DNA of 64,000 nucleotides from contig CAKTZR010000018.1 of NCBI GenBank assembly GCA_934636105.1, positions 4,897 through 68,896 on the forward strand. The letters run 5' to 3'. This stretch comes from an uncultured Clostridia bacterium (GTDB taxonomy: Bacteria; Bacillota; Clostridia; Christensenellales; Aristaeellaceae). The position numbers and the translations under genes were made by a program. Below the pieces are notes generated by a model. It worked only from the letters and a program-made list of their open reading frames with translations. It was not told the DNA's origin and made no database searches. The number at the start of each line of letters is the position of its first letter. The first letter of the stretch is position 1. Below are positions 18,074 to 27,310 of the stretch, piece by piece.

Positions 18074-18865
18074 ATGAAAAAATATGGGCTGTTGGGCTTG
18101 CTTTTGCTGCTGCTTGCGCTGGGCGCGTCGGCGCTCGCAATGGAGGGAAACACCATCATCATCGGCTGCGACATGTATGCGCCGTATACCTATAAGGACA
18201 GCACGGGCGAGTTTGTCGGCGTGGATGTGGATTTTGCCAGGGCGGCGTTCGGCAGGCTGGGCTATGACGTGCAGTTCCGCGAAATCGTCTGGGAAAACAA
18301 GCAGAGCTATCTGGACAGCGGCGAAATCGACTGCCTGTGGAGCTGCTTCACGATGACCGGGCGCGGGGAGGCCTACACGTGGGCCGGGCCGTATCTGTAC
18401 AGCCGGCAGGTGGCGATGGTGCGGGCGGACAGCGATTATACCGAATTGAGCCAGCTGAGCGGCAAGCGCGCGGCGGTGCAGGCTTCCACCACGGCGGAAA
18501 GCGTGCTGCTCCGCCACGAAAGCGCGAATGTGCCGGTGATGGAGCAGGTACTCTGCTTCTCCACGCTCGGCGAAGCGGCGGCCGCTTTGCGCAAAAATTA
18601 TGTGGATGTGGTCGTGGCACACGAATACGCCATTCATAATCTGGTGGAAAACTCGCCGGATATTTACCGCGAAATGGAACGGTCACTGTATGTCAACGAG
18701 CTGGGCGTGGCCTTCCAAAAAGGAAAGTATGAGGAACTGGCCGCGCAGCTGCAAGGGGCGATTGACGACCTGCGCGCGGATGGAACGGCTAGGGAGATTG
18801 TGGAGAAATACGGCCTGAATGCCGAAAAATCGCTGGGGGGGATAACTGATGCTTCGCGTCCCTAA
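18074..18865 (+). CDS. Amino-acid-type solute-binding protein (SBP family 3)
   Basis: 263 residues with a signal peptide (1-22, ending ASALAME) and a family-3 binding domain: NTIIIGCDMYAPYTYKDSTG, then GVDVDFARAAFGRLG, the common start of polar amino-acid binding proteins. No permease or ATPase gene is adjacent. Its 3' end overlaps the start of a sensor kinase gene by 17 bases, and the next gene has two similar domains fused to a kinase, so this protein probably presents a ligand to the kinases. That role is inferred. AAGGA lies about 12 bases upstream of the ATG. Confidence 0.82.
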   Translation: MKKYGLLGLLLLLLALGASALAMEGNTIIIGCDMYAPYTYKDSTGEFVGVDVDFARAAFGRLGYDVQFREIVWENKQSYLDSGEIDCLWSCFTMTGRGEAYTWAGPYLYSRQVAMVRADSDYTELSQLSGKRAAVQASTTAESVLLRHESANVPVMEQVLCFSTLGEAAAALRKNYVDVVVAHEYAIHNLVENSPDIYREMERSLYVNELGVAFQKGKYEELAAQLQGAIDDLRADGTAREIVEKYGLNAEKSLGGITDASRP

Positions 18866-21395
18866 AAAGCTGGTTGATTTTTACCGCAGGCGCACGGAGG
18901 GTAAATATGCGGGGCTGCGTTTCGTGGCAACGCTGCTGCTGATTGGAAGCGTGCTGGCCTTTTCCCTGCATCATGCGCTGACGGCGAGAGATACGCGCGA
19001 ATTGCAGGCCACCTTTTCGGAATCCTTTGATTTTGTCAAGATGCAGCTGGTCAAATACGACAATCATGTTTTCGGCGACAAGGCCAAGAGCCTGGTTCGG
19101 CTGCTGGATAAGGCGGACGAAGCCGCCCGCGTGCTGCGCGACGAGCCGGACTTTGGCGTGGACGGATTGGAAGCCTATGTGCAGGAGCAGCGGCTGGACG
19201 GCATTCTCGTGTTGGATGAGAGCCTGAACACGACGATGGAAACCGCGTCGGACGGCGATACCCGCCGGATGTGGCAGTCGCTGATTGAAAGCGAAAACAT
19301 TGCGGACATCGTGAATTATCCCGCCAAAAGCTACATGGCCCGCGTGTGGGTGAACGACAGAAATTACGATATCGCGGCGGTCGCCCGGAAGGATGCGAGG
19401 GGCGTCGTGCTGGCCTACACCAGCAAGCAGGATTTAATCGGCGTCACCGGGGACGTGACGCTGGCGAACCTGTTTCAGGGCTTTCAATTTAACATGGACG
19501 GCGTGGTGGTCGTCGTCCGCGACGACAAGGTGGTGGTGACCAACTCCGCCGTGCTGGACGGCCTTTCCAACGAGGAGGCGCTGGACCTGAGCACGAAGGA
19601 TTATCAGCGCGACGGAAACGGACTGTACACTGTTTCGCGAAACGGCAAAACGTGGTATGGCGACCAGACCCAGTCCGGCGAATACACGATTTACATCTTT
19701 TTCCCGGCCGCGGCGGTGTATGCCACGCGCACGGCGGTTATGGGCGTGGCGATGGCATTGTTCCTGTTCATATGGATGGGCTTCGTCGTGCTTCGCTCCT
19801 TCTCCGAGCGCGCCATTTTGGAGCAGAGCCAGCGGCGGCTGAACACCATCAATGCGCTCAGCAAGGCGTATACCTCCATGTATGTGGTGAAGGTTCCTTC
19901 CGGCGAGATGGAGTGCATCGTCAACCCGGACGGCAACCGCGATTTGAGCTGCAAAAACGTTTCGGAAAACACTCGAAACGATCTGGAACACTATATCGAG
20001 CCGAAAGATCACGACGCGCTGGAGGCGTTCCTCGATGTGCGCACGATGGAGCAGCGGCTCAAGGATCAGCGCTACATCGGCCATACCTATCGTTCGCAGT
20101 CCGGACGGTGGTATTACTCGATTATCGTCGCGCAGAGCTATGATAAGAAGGGGCGCCTGACGGCGTTCCTCACCGCCACGCGCGACTGCACGGCTGAAAA
20201 AGAGCGGGAGCTGGAGCATCAGCGCCAGCTTCGCGAGGCCGTTGTGCAGGCCAGGCGCGCGGACGCGGCCAAGACGGATTTCCTGCGCCGCATGAGCCAC
20301 GATATCCGCACGCCGATCAACGGCATCCGCGGCATGGTCGAAATTGCCCGCCACTATCGCGGAAACGAGGAAAAGCAGGAAGAATGTCTGGATAAAATCA
20401 TGTCCGCTTCCGGTTTCCTGCTCGATCTGGTGAACAACGTGCTGGATATGAACAAGCTTGAATCCGGCGAGGTGAAGCTGGAGCGCCGCCCCTTCGACGT
20501 GTGCGCGCTGATCGAGGAAACCGCCGTTATCATCGAAGCGCAAACGGCGGAAAAAGCGCTTACCCTGCACACGGATATCCGCTGCGACGGCCATTGCCGC
20601 GTGATCGGCAGTCCGCTGCATGTGCGGCAGGTGCTGCAAAACCTGCTGGGCAACGCGATCCGCTACAATAAGGCGGGCGGCGAAATCTTTTTGTCCTCCC
20701 GTGAAATCGCGCTGACCGAGGAGAATGTGACCTATGAATTTACCGTGCGCGACACGGGCATCGGCATGAGCGAAGCCTTCCAGCGGCACGCTTTCGAGCC
20801 TTTCGCGCAGGAAAATGCGGACGCGCGATCCTCGTATACGGGCACGGGACTTGGACTGGCGATTGTCAAAGAGCTGGTTGAGAAAATGGGCGGCGAAATC
20901 ACGCTGCAAAGCACCAAAAACGTCGGCACGACGTTCACCGTGCGGCTTACCTTCGCACAGGATGCGAATGCGCAGCAGAGCGGAGACGCGGCGCAGGAAG
21001 CGGGCGTTTCCATCGCGGGCATGCGCGTGCTGCTGGTGGAGGACAACGACCTGAACATGGAAATCGCGCAGTTTATGCTGGAAAACGAGGGCGTGCAGGT
21101 CGTCAAGGCGGAAAACGGGCGGAGGGCGGTGGAAATCTTCGACGCATCCAAGCCGGGCGAAATCGAAATCATCCTGATGGATGTGATGATGCCGGTGATG
21201 GGCGGTCTGGAGGCCACGCGGCGCATCCGCAGCCTGAACCGACCGGACGCGAGGACCGTTCCGATTTTCGCGATGACCGCCAACGCGTTTGCCGACGATG
21301 TGGAGCGCAGCCGACAGGCCGGCATGAACGAGCATCTCACCAAGCCGCTCGACGCGGACGCGCTCAAAAAGATGATTGGAAAGTACAGGAAGTAA
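18849..21395 (+). CDS. Hybrid sensor histidine kinase with receiver domain
   Basis: 848 residues. Transmembrane helices at about 22-43 and 290-315 bracket an extracellular sensing domain of roughly 245 residues. A PAS-like region (about 325-445) leads to the dimerisation/phosphoacceptor motif FLRRMSHDIRTPINGI (His484), an ATPase domain (DTGIGMS; GTGLGLAIVKELVEKMGG) and a C-terminal receiver domain (RVLLVEDNDLNMEIAQ; phosphoacceptor Asp778 in LMDVMMPVMGG). The protein lacks an HPt or DNA-binding domain. Its gene overlaps the binding-protein gene by 17 bases and lies three bases before the second kinase. Confidence 0.93.
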   Translation: MLRVPKKLVDFYRRRTEGKYAGLRFVATLLLIGSVLAFSLHHALTARDTRELQATFSESFDFVKMQLVKYDNHVFGDKAKSLVRLLDKADEAARVLRDEPDFGVDGLEAYVQEQRLDGILVLDESLNTTMETASDGDTRRMWQSLIESENIADIVNYPAKSYMARVWVNDRNYDIAAVARKDARGVVLAYTSKQDLIGVTGDVTLANLFQGFQFNMDGVVVVVRDDKVVVTNSAVLDGLSNEEALDLSTKDYQRDGNGLYTVSRNGKTWYGDQTQSGEYTIYIFFPAAAVYATRTAVMGVAMALFLFIWMGFVVLRSFSERAILEQSQRRLNTINALSKAYTSMYVVKVPSGEMECIVNPDGNRDLSCKNVSENTRNDLEHYIEPKDHDALEAFLDVRTMEQRLKDQRYIGHTYRSQSGRWYYSIIVAQSYDKKGRLTAFLTATRDCTAEKERELEHQRQLREAVVQARRADAAKTDFLRRMSHDIRTPINGIRGMVEIARHYRGNEEKQEECLDKIMSASGFLLDLVNNVLDMNKLESGEVKLERRPFDVCALIEETAVIIEAQTAEKALTLHTDIRCDGHCRVIGSPLHVRQVLQNLLGNAIRYNKAGGEIFLSSREIALTEENVTYEFTVRDTGIGMSEAFQRHAFEPFAQENADARSSYTGTGLGLAIVKELVEKMGGEITLQSTKNVGTTFTVRLTFAQDANAQQSGDAAQEAGVSIAGMRVLLVEDNDLNMEIAQFMLENEGVQVVKAENGRRAVEIFDASKPGEIEIILMDVMMPVMGGLEATRRIRSLNRPDARTVPIFAMTANAFADDVERSRQAGMNEHLTKPLDADALKKMIGKYRK

Positions 21396-21398
21396 CGC

Positions 21399-24080
21399 AT
21401 GAAAAAGATCTTCCTTGCGGCGCTTATGCTGCTCGCCCTGTTCTTCCCCGCGGCGAAAGCCGAGCCGCGGGTGCTTCGGGTGGGCTACTTTGCCTATCCG
21501 GGCTTCCACGAGCAGAGCGAGGACGGCCATCGAAGCGGCTATGGCTATGAGCTGTATCAGCGGCTGGCGCGCTATGCCGACGTGACCTATGAATACGTCG
21601 GCTATGACTGCGACTGGAACGGCGTGCAGCAGATGCTTGAACGCGGGGAGATCGACGTGATTGCAGGCGCGCATAAAACGCCCATGCGCGAAGCCGTGCT
21701 CGATTTTTCGAGCCGGGATATCGGGCAGAGCTTCGCCGTGCTGACCGTCTCCGCCGGAAACGAGGAGATTGTGCCCGGCGATTATGCGACCTACAACGGC
21801 ATGACCGTCGGCGCGCTGCGGGGCAGCGAAAGCGCCGCGCGGCTGATGCAGTTCGCGATGGAAAAGGGCTTTTCTTACACCCTTAAGCAATACGGCACGA
21901 CGGGCGAGGTGCAGCAGGCGCTTGAAAGCGGGGCGGTGCAGGCTGCGCTCAACACCCGCATGCGCAAGATGGACAGCGAATGGACGCTGGAAAGCTTTGA
22001 AGCCGAGCCGATTTATTTCGTCACCCGCAAAGGCGATACCGAAACCAAGGCGCTGCTGGAAGACGCGCTGGAGGAGCTGGATCGAAACGAGGTCGGCTGG
22101 CGGCAGGAGCTTCGGCATAAGTATTTCACCGAAACCGAGGGCCGGGAGCTTGCGCTCACGCAGGAACAGGAGCAGTATTTGCAGGCGCAGGCTCAGCGCG
22201 TGTACACCGTTTCCGTCCAGAAGGATCGCTATCCTTACGCCTATCGGGACGACAGCGGCAACCCGACGGGCATTCTGATCGAGCTGTTTGATGAAATCGC
22301 GTCCCGTGCGGGCATTCGCTTCGTGTTTTCCGGCGCGGAGGGGGCGGATATCGTTCTGGATATGCTGAACGATTTTTCGCGCGCCGAGCAGGCGGGCTAT
22401 AAACTCACGGAAGCCTATGCAAACGTCGCCTATGCGTGGGTGATGCGCAAAGGTGACATGGGTTATCCTCAAACGGCGGCGAAGGTTTCGGAAATCGACG
22501 TGTCGGGCGTGGCGCAAAGCGTGCTCTGCGAAAGCACGCAGGCGGCGCTTTACAAGGTGCGCACGGGCGAGGCGGATGGGTTTTACACCAACATCTATCA
22601 GGCGGAAAAGCTGGTGCGCGATAACATCTATAACGACCTCAAGACCACGTCCAGCGCGGGCAGCGCCGGGTTATGCTTCGGCGTGAAGGAGACGGAGGAT
22701 GTGCGCCTTGTGCAGATTTTGAACAAGGCGATCGACAGCCTGCCGGATGCTTTCGGGCAGGATATCGCCAACAGCTATGCGGTGCTCGGCGACGATCAGG
22801 CGTTTTCGCTGATGCGCTTTGTGCGCGAATATCCGCAGATTTCGCTGCTGGTCATCATCTGCCTGGCGCTCGTTATTTGGGCGATGGCGCTCAACGCGCA
22901 TTCGCACATGCTGCAAAAAAAGCTGCGCGCCGCGCTTCGCGACGCACAGCAGGCCAGCCGGGCCAAAACCGAGTTCCTTTCCAACATGAGCCACGATATC
23001 CGCACGCCGATCAACGGCATCATGGGCATGATCGACGTTGCGCAGGCGCATTTGGACGACCGCGCGCGGGTGGAAAACAGCCTGAAAAAGATGAAAGGCG
23101 CGGCGAGGCACCTCAATTCGCTGATTAACGACGTGCTGGATATGAGCAAAATCGAATCCGGCAAGATGAATCTGGAAAGCCGCCCAGTGATGCTCCCGCA
23201 GCTGCTTGAAACCTGCTGCACCATCGCCGAAGGGCAGATGATGGGGCGGAAGCTGACGTTCATCCGCGCGTTTGAGCCGTTGGCGCATCCCTGCGTGATG
23301 GGCAGCGAGCTGCACCTGCGGCAGATTCTCATCAACCTGCTTTCCAATGCCGTCAAATATACGAAGGACGGCGGCATAATCACCTTTTCCGCCAAGGAAA
23401 CCGGGGAAAAGGACGGACGCGTTTCGCTTCGCTTTGCCGTGCAGGATACGGGCGTGGGCATGAGTGAAGAATTTATGCGCCACATCTTTGAGCCGTTCAC
23501 GCAGGAGGGGCATTCCAGCCGGACGACTTATCAGGGAACGGGACTGGGCATGGCGATCACCAAGCGGCTCGTCGATCAGATGGGCGGCACGATTGACGTG
23601 CAGAGTAAGCAGGGCGAGGGCAGCCTGTTTGTCGTCGAGCTGTCCCTGCCTATCGGTCGGCAGGATGCGCAGGCCGACGGCGGCGCGACGCAGGATGGCC
23701 TGACGGGCATTCGCGTGCTGCTGGCGGAAGATAACGCGCTCAACCGGGAAATCGCCGTCGAATTGCTGACCGAAGCCGGGGCAGAAATCACCTGCGCCGA
23801 AAACGGTCAAAAGGCGCTGGAGCTGCTGGCGGATGAAAGCCGCTTCGACGTGGTGCTGATGGATGTGATGATGCCGGAAATGGACGGCCTGGCCGCCACG
23901 CGTACCATCCGACGCGCGGAAAACGGCGAGCGCCGCATCCCCATCATCGCGATGACAGCCAACGTCTTTGAGGAGGATATTCGGCGCTGCCGGGAAGCGG
24001 GCATGGACAGCCATGTGGGCAAGCCCGTGGATATCGGCGTGCTCACAAAGGAAATTCTGCGTCTGGTCCGCCGGGGTTAA
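21399..24080 (+). CDS. Hybrid sensor histidine kinase with two periplasmic-type binding domains (EvgS/BvgS-like)
   Basis: 893 residues. A signal peptide (1-22) is followed by two family-3 solute-binding domains in tandem (about 26-240 and 265-470), one transmembrane helix (about 480-500), the phosphoacceptor motif FLSNMSHDIRTPINGI (His532), an ATPase domain (DTGVGMS; GTGLGMAITKRL) and a receiver domain (RVLLAEDNALNREIAV; Asp822 in LMDVMMPEMDG). The layout recalls EvgS/BvgS, but the PAS and HPt domains of those proteins are absent. With the preceding genes it forms a three-gene signalling operon. No response regulator with a DNA-binding domain is encoded in the window, so the output is unknown. 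It ends convergently with the next gene, sharing four bases. Confidence 0.92.
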   Translation: MKKIFLAALMLLALFFPAAKAEPRVLRVGYFAYPGFHEQSEDGHRSGYGYELYQRLARYADVTYEYVGYDCDWNGVQQMLERGEIDVIAGAHKTPMREAVLDFSSRDIGQSFAVLTVSAGNEEIVPGDYATYNGMTVGALRGSESAARLMQFAMEKGFSYTLKQYGTTGEVQQALESGAVQAALNTRMRKMDSEWTLESFEAEPIYFVTRKGDTETKALLEDALEELDRNEVGWRQELRHKYFTETEGRELALTQEQEQYLQAQAQRVYTVSVQKDRYPYAYRDDSGNPTGILIELFDEIASRAGIRFVFSGAEGADIVLDMLNDFSRAEQAGYKLTEAYANVAYAWVMRKGDMGYPQTAAKVSEIDVSGVAQSVLCESTQAALYKVRTGEADGFYTNIYQAEKLVRDNIYNDLKTTSSAGSAGLCFGVKETEDVRLVQILNKAIDSLPDAFGQDIANSYAVLGDDQAFSLMRFVREYPQISLLVIICLALVIWAMALNAHSHMLQKKLRAALRDAQQASRAKTEFLSNMSHDIRTPINGIMGMIDVAQAHLDDRARVENSLKKMKGAARHLNSLINDVLDMSKIESGKMNLESRPVMLPQLLETCCTIAEGQMMGRKLTFIRAFEPLAHPCVMGSELHLRQILINLLSNAVKYTKDGGIITFSAKETGEKDGRVSLRFAVQDTGVGMSEEFMRHIFEPFTQEGHSSRTTYQGTGLGMAITKRLVDQMGGTIDVQSKQGEGSLFVVELSLPIGRQDAQADGGATQDGLTGIRVLLAEDNALNREIAVELLTEAGAEITCAENGQKALELLADESRFDVVLMDVMMPEMDGLAATRTIRRAENGERRIPIIAMTANVFEEDIRRCREAGMDSHVGKPVDIGVLTKEILRLVRRG

Positions 24081-24994
24081 AACAGCTTCCTTGCGCCCGG
24101 CAGATGCGCAGCATAGAAATCCTCAAATGCCTGCGGATCGCAGCTGTTCAGCCAGTCGGTGCGGGGGACGAAGTAGCGCGGCCCCTCCTGCCTGCTGTGC
24201 GTTTCGGCGCAGGCGGGGAACAGAATCAAATCGCCGTTTTGGGCGTAAAATTCGCAGAGTTCGCGGCAGAGGATGCGCGTGGCCAGCTTCTGCGCCAGAT
24301 CGCGGGCAATCGATGTGCGCGCGGCCAAATAACTGGGAATCAGCACCGGGCCTTCCTGCGGCACACGCAGGAAGGTCTGTTTTTCGTCGGCACGGAGGGC
24401 GTAGAGCGACGGAACGAGCGCCGTTTTCTGCGCGCCCATGCGAACCTGATTATACGCGCCGATGGGCATATCCGACACATTTGCGTGCGCCAAAAAGCGC
24501 TCGGTCTGCGTCTCACCGCAACGGCTGAGCAGCGTTTTGGCGACGGTTTTGATGGCGGAATTGTTCACGCCGCCGATGCACAGGCCGTCCAACTCGCAAA
24601 GCGGCGTGTTCTCGGCGCGTTCCGGCTCACGGGTGAAATACACCAGCGGAATGGCCAGAATCGGCAAAAGATACGCGCCGCGCTCACAGCAGGAGAGCGC
24701 CGGGCTGTCGCTAAGCGGCACAAAATCGCGCGCCTGATGCAGCGTGGGGCGCAGTTTTTCCATCAGCCGCGCATCCTCAAACACCTCAAGGTCGGCCGAA
24801 ACAATCAGGTCGGGCAGAATGGCGTCTTCGCGGGCGAGGTATTCGCTCATGTGTTCGGGATACCCAAGGCCGAAATAGCGCACGGTCAGCGAGATATCCT
24901 CGGCTTTCAGCGATTCGGCCAGCCGCGCAAGAAAGGCTTTTTCCTGATTATGCAGCACGCAGATGTGGTTCCAATAGAGCAAAACGTTTGTCAT
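24077..24994 (-). CDS. Solute-binding-protein-like protein lacking a signal peptide
   Basis: 305 residues. The sequence looks like a type II periplasmic binding protein (MTNVLLYWNHICVLHNQEKAF at the start; LPDLIVSADLEVFEDARL; YLLPILAIPLVYFTREP), yet it begins directly with a beta-strand of the fold and has no signal peptide or lipobox, so it is probably cytoplasmic. It is the last gene of a three-gene operon with an ABC-type ATPase (4-base ATGA overlap) and a G3E-like GTPase. I do not recognise the family by name. A cytoplasmic carrier of a metal or cofactor for the partner enzymes is one possibility. The AAAGGAG site lies inside the end of the ATPase gene. Confidence 0.7.
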   Translation of the reverse strand: MTNVLLYWNHICVLHNQEKAFLARLAESLKAEDISLTVRYFGLGYPEHMSEYLAREDAILPDLIVSADLEVFEDARLMEKLRPTLHQARDFVPLSDSPALSCCERGAYLLPILAIPLVYFTREPERAENTPLCELDGLCIGGVNNSAIKTVAKTLLSRCGETQTERFLAHANVSDMPIGAYNQVRMGAQKTALVPSLYALRADEKQTFLRVPQEGPVLIPSYLAARTSIARDLAQKLATRILCRELCEFYAQNGDLILFPACAETHSRQEGPRYFVPRTDWLNSCDPQAFEDFYAAHLPGARKLF

Positions 24995-25734
24995 GCGAGC
25001 ATTTCTCCTTTTCTGAGCAGCGTTTGCAGGCGCTGGCTGCGGGCATATTCGACGCTGAGCTGATCGTACAGCGCCGCCTCCTGTTCGTTGCGGGTGACGA
25101 CGGCCTTGACCGCGCCGCCGGACATGACCAGCCGCCGCTCCGCCATCAGCGCGGTATGCGGGTCATGCGTGACGACAAGCACGAGCTTTTCCCGGCTTTG
25201 CAGCAGGGAAAGCGCGCGCTGCTTGTCGATGCCTGCGTTTTCAATTTCATCGACGAGCACGATGGGGCTGTCGCAGATCAGCGCGATATCTGCAATCATC
25301 AGCGCGCGGGTCTGGCCGCCGCTGAGCAGGTTCAGACTTTCCTCCATCGCAATCGGTTCGGGCGTGATGTCGTTAGCGACGGCGAGCACGTCTGCTTCGC
25401 GGATATCCTTTTGGCGGCAGGCCGCGTGCAGGCGGAGAAACGCGCCGACGGAGGTATCCAGCACGAAGCGCATGTTCTGTCCCAGGTGCGCGACCAGCGA
25501 CATGGAAACCGCCTGCCGCCGCTCAAGCGGCACGAGCGCGCCGTCGAGCAGCACGCGCCGCCCGGTTATGCCCGTACCGTCTGACAACTGCTCAATATCC
25601 TTGATGAGCCGGCTCTTGCCGCTGCCCGTGTTGCCGACGATGCTGCACAGTTCGCCGCGCCGCAGGCAGATTTGCTCAAACGGTTCGGCTTTTCCGGCCT
25701 TATCGCGGCCGGGGAGAAGGGTGAGGGTTTGCAT
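24991..25734 (-). CDS. Lone ABC-type ATPase
   Basis: 247 residues. Walker A GNTGSGKS, signature LLSGGQTRALMIADIAL, Walker B IVLVDEIENAGID and a switch histidine in VVTHDPH are all present, so it is likely an active ATPase. No permease gene occurs in the operon, which argues against an ordinary transporter unless it pairs with a distant permease. The start at 25734 is chosen because AAAGGAG lies five bases upstream; a longer form from an upstream ATG would run into the GTPase gene. It is ten bases downstream of the GTPase gene and overlaps the next by four. Confidence 0.8.
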   Translation of the reverse strand: MQTLTLLPGRDKAGKAEPFEQICLRRGELCSIVGNTGSGKSRLIKDIEQLSDGTGITGRRVLLDGALVPLERRQAVSMSLVAHLGQNMRFVLDTSVGAFLRLHAACRQKDIREADVLAVANDITPEPIAMEESLNLLSGGQTRALMIADIALICDSPIVLVDEIENAGIDKQRALSLLQSREKLVLVVTHDPHTALMAERRLVMSGGAVKAVVTRNEQEAALYDQLSVEYARSQRLQTLLRKGEMLA

Positions 25735-25744
25735 AGGCTCTCCT

Positions 25745-26428
25745 TTAAAAATCAATTTTGCCCACAACGCCCTGCTGATAGGCGCTGCCCACGCGGGTTT
25801 CGCCGACACAATAGGAGCAAACGCCGCTGGGCATGGTGCCGCGCAGGCTGTCTTCGGTCAAATCCCGCTGTTCAGGCCGGGCCAGCAGCCAACGGGCGAG
25901 CAGGTCCACGCCGTATCCGGCCAGACCATCGACGGGGAAAATCGCCGCGCGTGGATTGAGCGCGCCGATCTGCCAGCGGATGATTTCCAGTTCAGCCTGC
26001 GAAACCATGTCGATTTTGGTCAGCACGACAAAATCCGCCTGTGTCAGCATGGGGCCGAGCTGCTCCGGCGCGCGGCAGCTGACCGTGCAATCCAGCACGC
26101 ACCCGGCGATCATCTCCCTTGTGGCGGGGGAGCAGCGGTGGCAGAGACCCGCGGTTTCCAAAATGAGCGTCGAGCGGCCTTGATTGTCCGCCCACTGCCA
26201 GAGCTCCGGCAGGTTGGAAACCAGAAAATGATCCGGGCAGATATCGCGGCTCAAGCCCGCGACGCACGGCACGCCCATGCGGCGGTAGGCTTCGTCGTCC
26301 TGCGTGCGAAGGCAGTCGATTTTGCAGACGCAGCATTGGGAGACATCCAAAAGGGGAAGAAGCGCTTTGACGGCGGCGGTTTTGCCCACGGCGGAAGCGC
26401 CGGAAAAGAGAATGACGCGGCTTGGCAT
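25745..26428 (-). CDS. Cysteine-rich P-loop GTPase, G3E (CobW/HypB/UreG)-like
   Basis: 227 residues. P-loop GASAVGKT (10-17), a probable Walker B/switch segment LILETAGLC (88-96) and the base-specificity motif TKID (137-140) resemble the metallochaperone GTPases of the G3E group (HypB, UreG, CobW). It has 13 cysteines, several in CxC or CxxC pairs (CCVC 32-35, CHRC 96-99, CSYC 204-207), suggesting metal or iron-sulfur binding. It heads the operon GTPase-ATPase-binding protein and is divergent from a Crp/Fnr regulator gene. An insertion role for a metal cofactor is inferred from family resemblance; the client enzyme is unknown. Confidence 0.78.
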   Translation of the reverse strand: MPSRVILFSGASAVGKTAAVKALLPLLDVSQCCVCKIDCLRTQDDEAYRRMGVPCVAGLSRDICPDHFLVSNLPELWQWADNQGRSTLILETAGLCHRCSPATREMIAGCVLDCTVSCRAPEQLGPMLTQADFVVLTKIDMVSQAELEIIRWQIGALNPRAAIFPVDGLAGYGVDLLARWLLARPEQRDLTEDSLRGTMPSGVCSYCVGETRVGSAYQQGVVGKIDF

Positions 26429-26447
26429 GGCAGACAGTCCTTTAAAA

Positions 26448-26467
26448 GTTAGTTTAAACTAATTATA
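26448..26467 (-). promoter_or_regulatory. Promoter and candidate operator of the GTPase operon
   Basis: On the minus strand CGGACA, 17 bp, TATAAT (complement of 26462-26467). The palindrome GTTAGTTTAAACTAAT (26448-26463) begins at the -10 and covers the expected start of transcription, a position typical of repression. Confidence 0.65.
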
Positions 26468-26524
26468 GCAAACGCCGCGCGGCCTGTCCGTATCAAATGA
26501 GACGGTGCGCAGAAAAATCGGGGG

Positions 26525-26578
26525 TTGACCGCAACAAGCGTCATCTTGTATAATCATCTCAAGTTAGCGAAAGCTAAC
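26525..26578 (+). promoter_or_regulatory. Promoter and candidate operator of the Crp/Fnr-type gene
   Basis: TTGACC (26525-26530), 18 bp, TATAAT (26549-26554). The palindrome GTTAGCGAAAGCTAAC (26563-26578) covers the start region. It shares the pattern GTTAG-N6-CTAA with the site at 26448-26463 and has the 5-6-5 spacing of Crp-family operators. Confidence 0.7.
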
Positions 26579-26594
26579 ATGAAAGGACGAAGCC

Positions 26595-27233
26595 ATGAAC
26601 GAGCGCGAGGTACAGGCGTTCCTAAGCGGTTTGCCGAAGGACGTGCCGCAGAGAACGGCGAAATTCCATGCCGGACAGATCATCAGCGACAGCATGCGCG
26701 GGCTATCCGGCGTGGGCGTGGTGGAAAGCGGCCGCGTGGATATCTACGCCGTGGCGCTGGATGGGCGCGACGTGCAGCTCAATTCCATCGGCGCGGGGGA
26801 ATGCTTCGGCATCTGCAACCTGCTGGTGGCCGAGCCGCTGCAAACCGTTCTGCGCTGCGCGGAGGAGACGACCGTCCGTTTTTGGGAAAAGGAAGCGTTG
26901 GTCGCGGCGATGCGAAACGACGCGGCGCTGGCGATGCGTTATGCGGCGCTGTGCAATGCGAAAATCCAGTTTCTGCTTTCGCGGATCGAGATGCTGACGA
27001 TGCAGAGCTGCCGGGGCAAAGTGCTGGCGTTTCTGCTTGCCGAAAAGCGGGAGGACGGCGTGATTATGCTGCATGGCACGCGCGACGAGCTGGCCAGCCG
27101 CCTGTCCGTCAGCCGCGCGGCGCTTTACCGCGAGCTTTCAGCGCTGCAAGGCAAAGGGGTTCTGGAGGTTGGCGAAAGCAGTTTGCGGGTTCTGGATACG
27201 CTGACGCTTGAAAAACTGCTCTACAGCGTGTAA
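26595..27233 (+). CDS. Crp/Fnr-family transcriptional regulator
   Basis: 212 residues. An N-terminal cyclic-nucleotide-binding-type beta barrel (about 15-120, with GVVESGRVDIYAVALDGRDVQLNSIGAGECFGICNLL) and a C-terminal helix-turn-helix (about 160-185, TRDELASRLSVSRAALYREL). The N-terminal cysteine motif of FNR is absent, and cAMP-binding residues are not obvious, so the signal is unknown. The promoter is overlapped by a palindrome with Crp-type spacing that also occurs at the divergent GTPase operon, consistent with autoregulation and joint control. A TauABC-type importer follows on the same strand after 77 bases. Confidence 0.9.
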   Translation: MNEREVQAFLSGLPKDVPQRTAKFHAGQIISDSMRGLSGVGVVESGRVDIYAVALDGRDVQLNSIGAGECFGICNLLVAEPLQTVLRCAEETTVRFWEKEALVAAMRNDAALAMRYAALCNAKIQFLLSRIEMLTMQSCRGKVLAFLLAEKREDGVIMLHGTRDELASRLSVSRAALYRELSALQGKGVLEVGESSLRVLDTLTLEKLLYSV

Positions 27234-27310
27234 AATAGGAAAAAACGATGTTTCCGATCTAAAAGATCGAAATCATACAATCGAAACCCAACGAAGAAAG
27301 GATGATTTTC

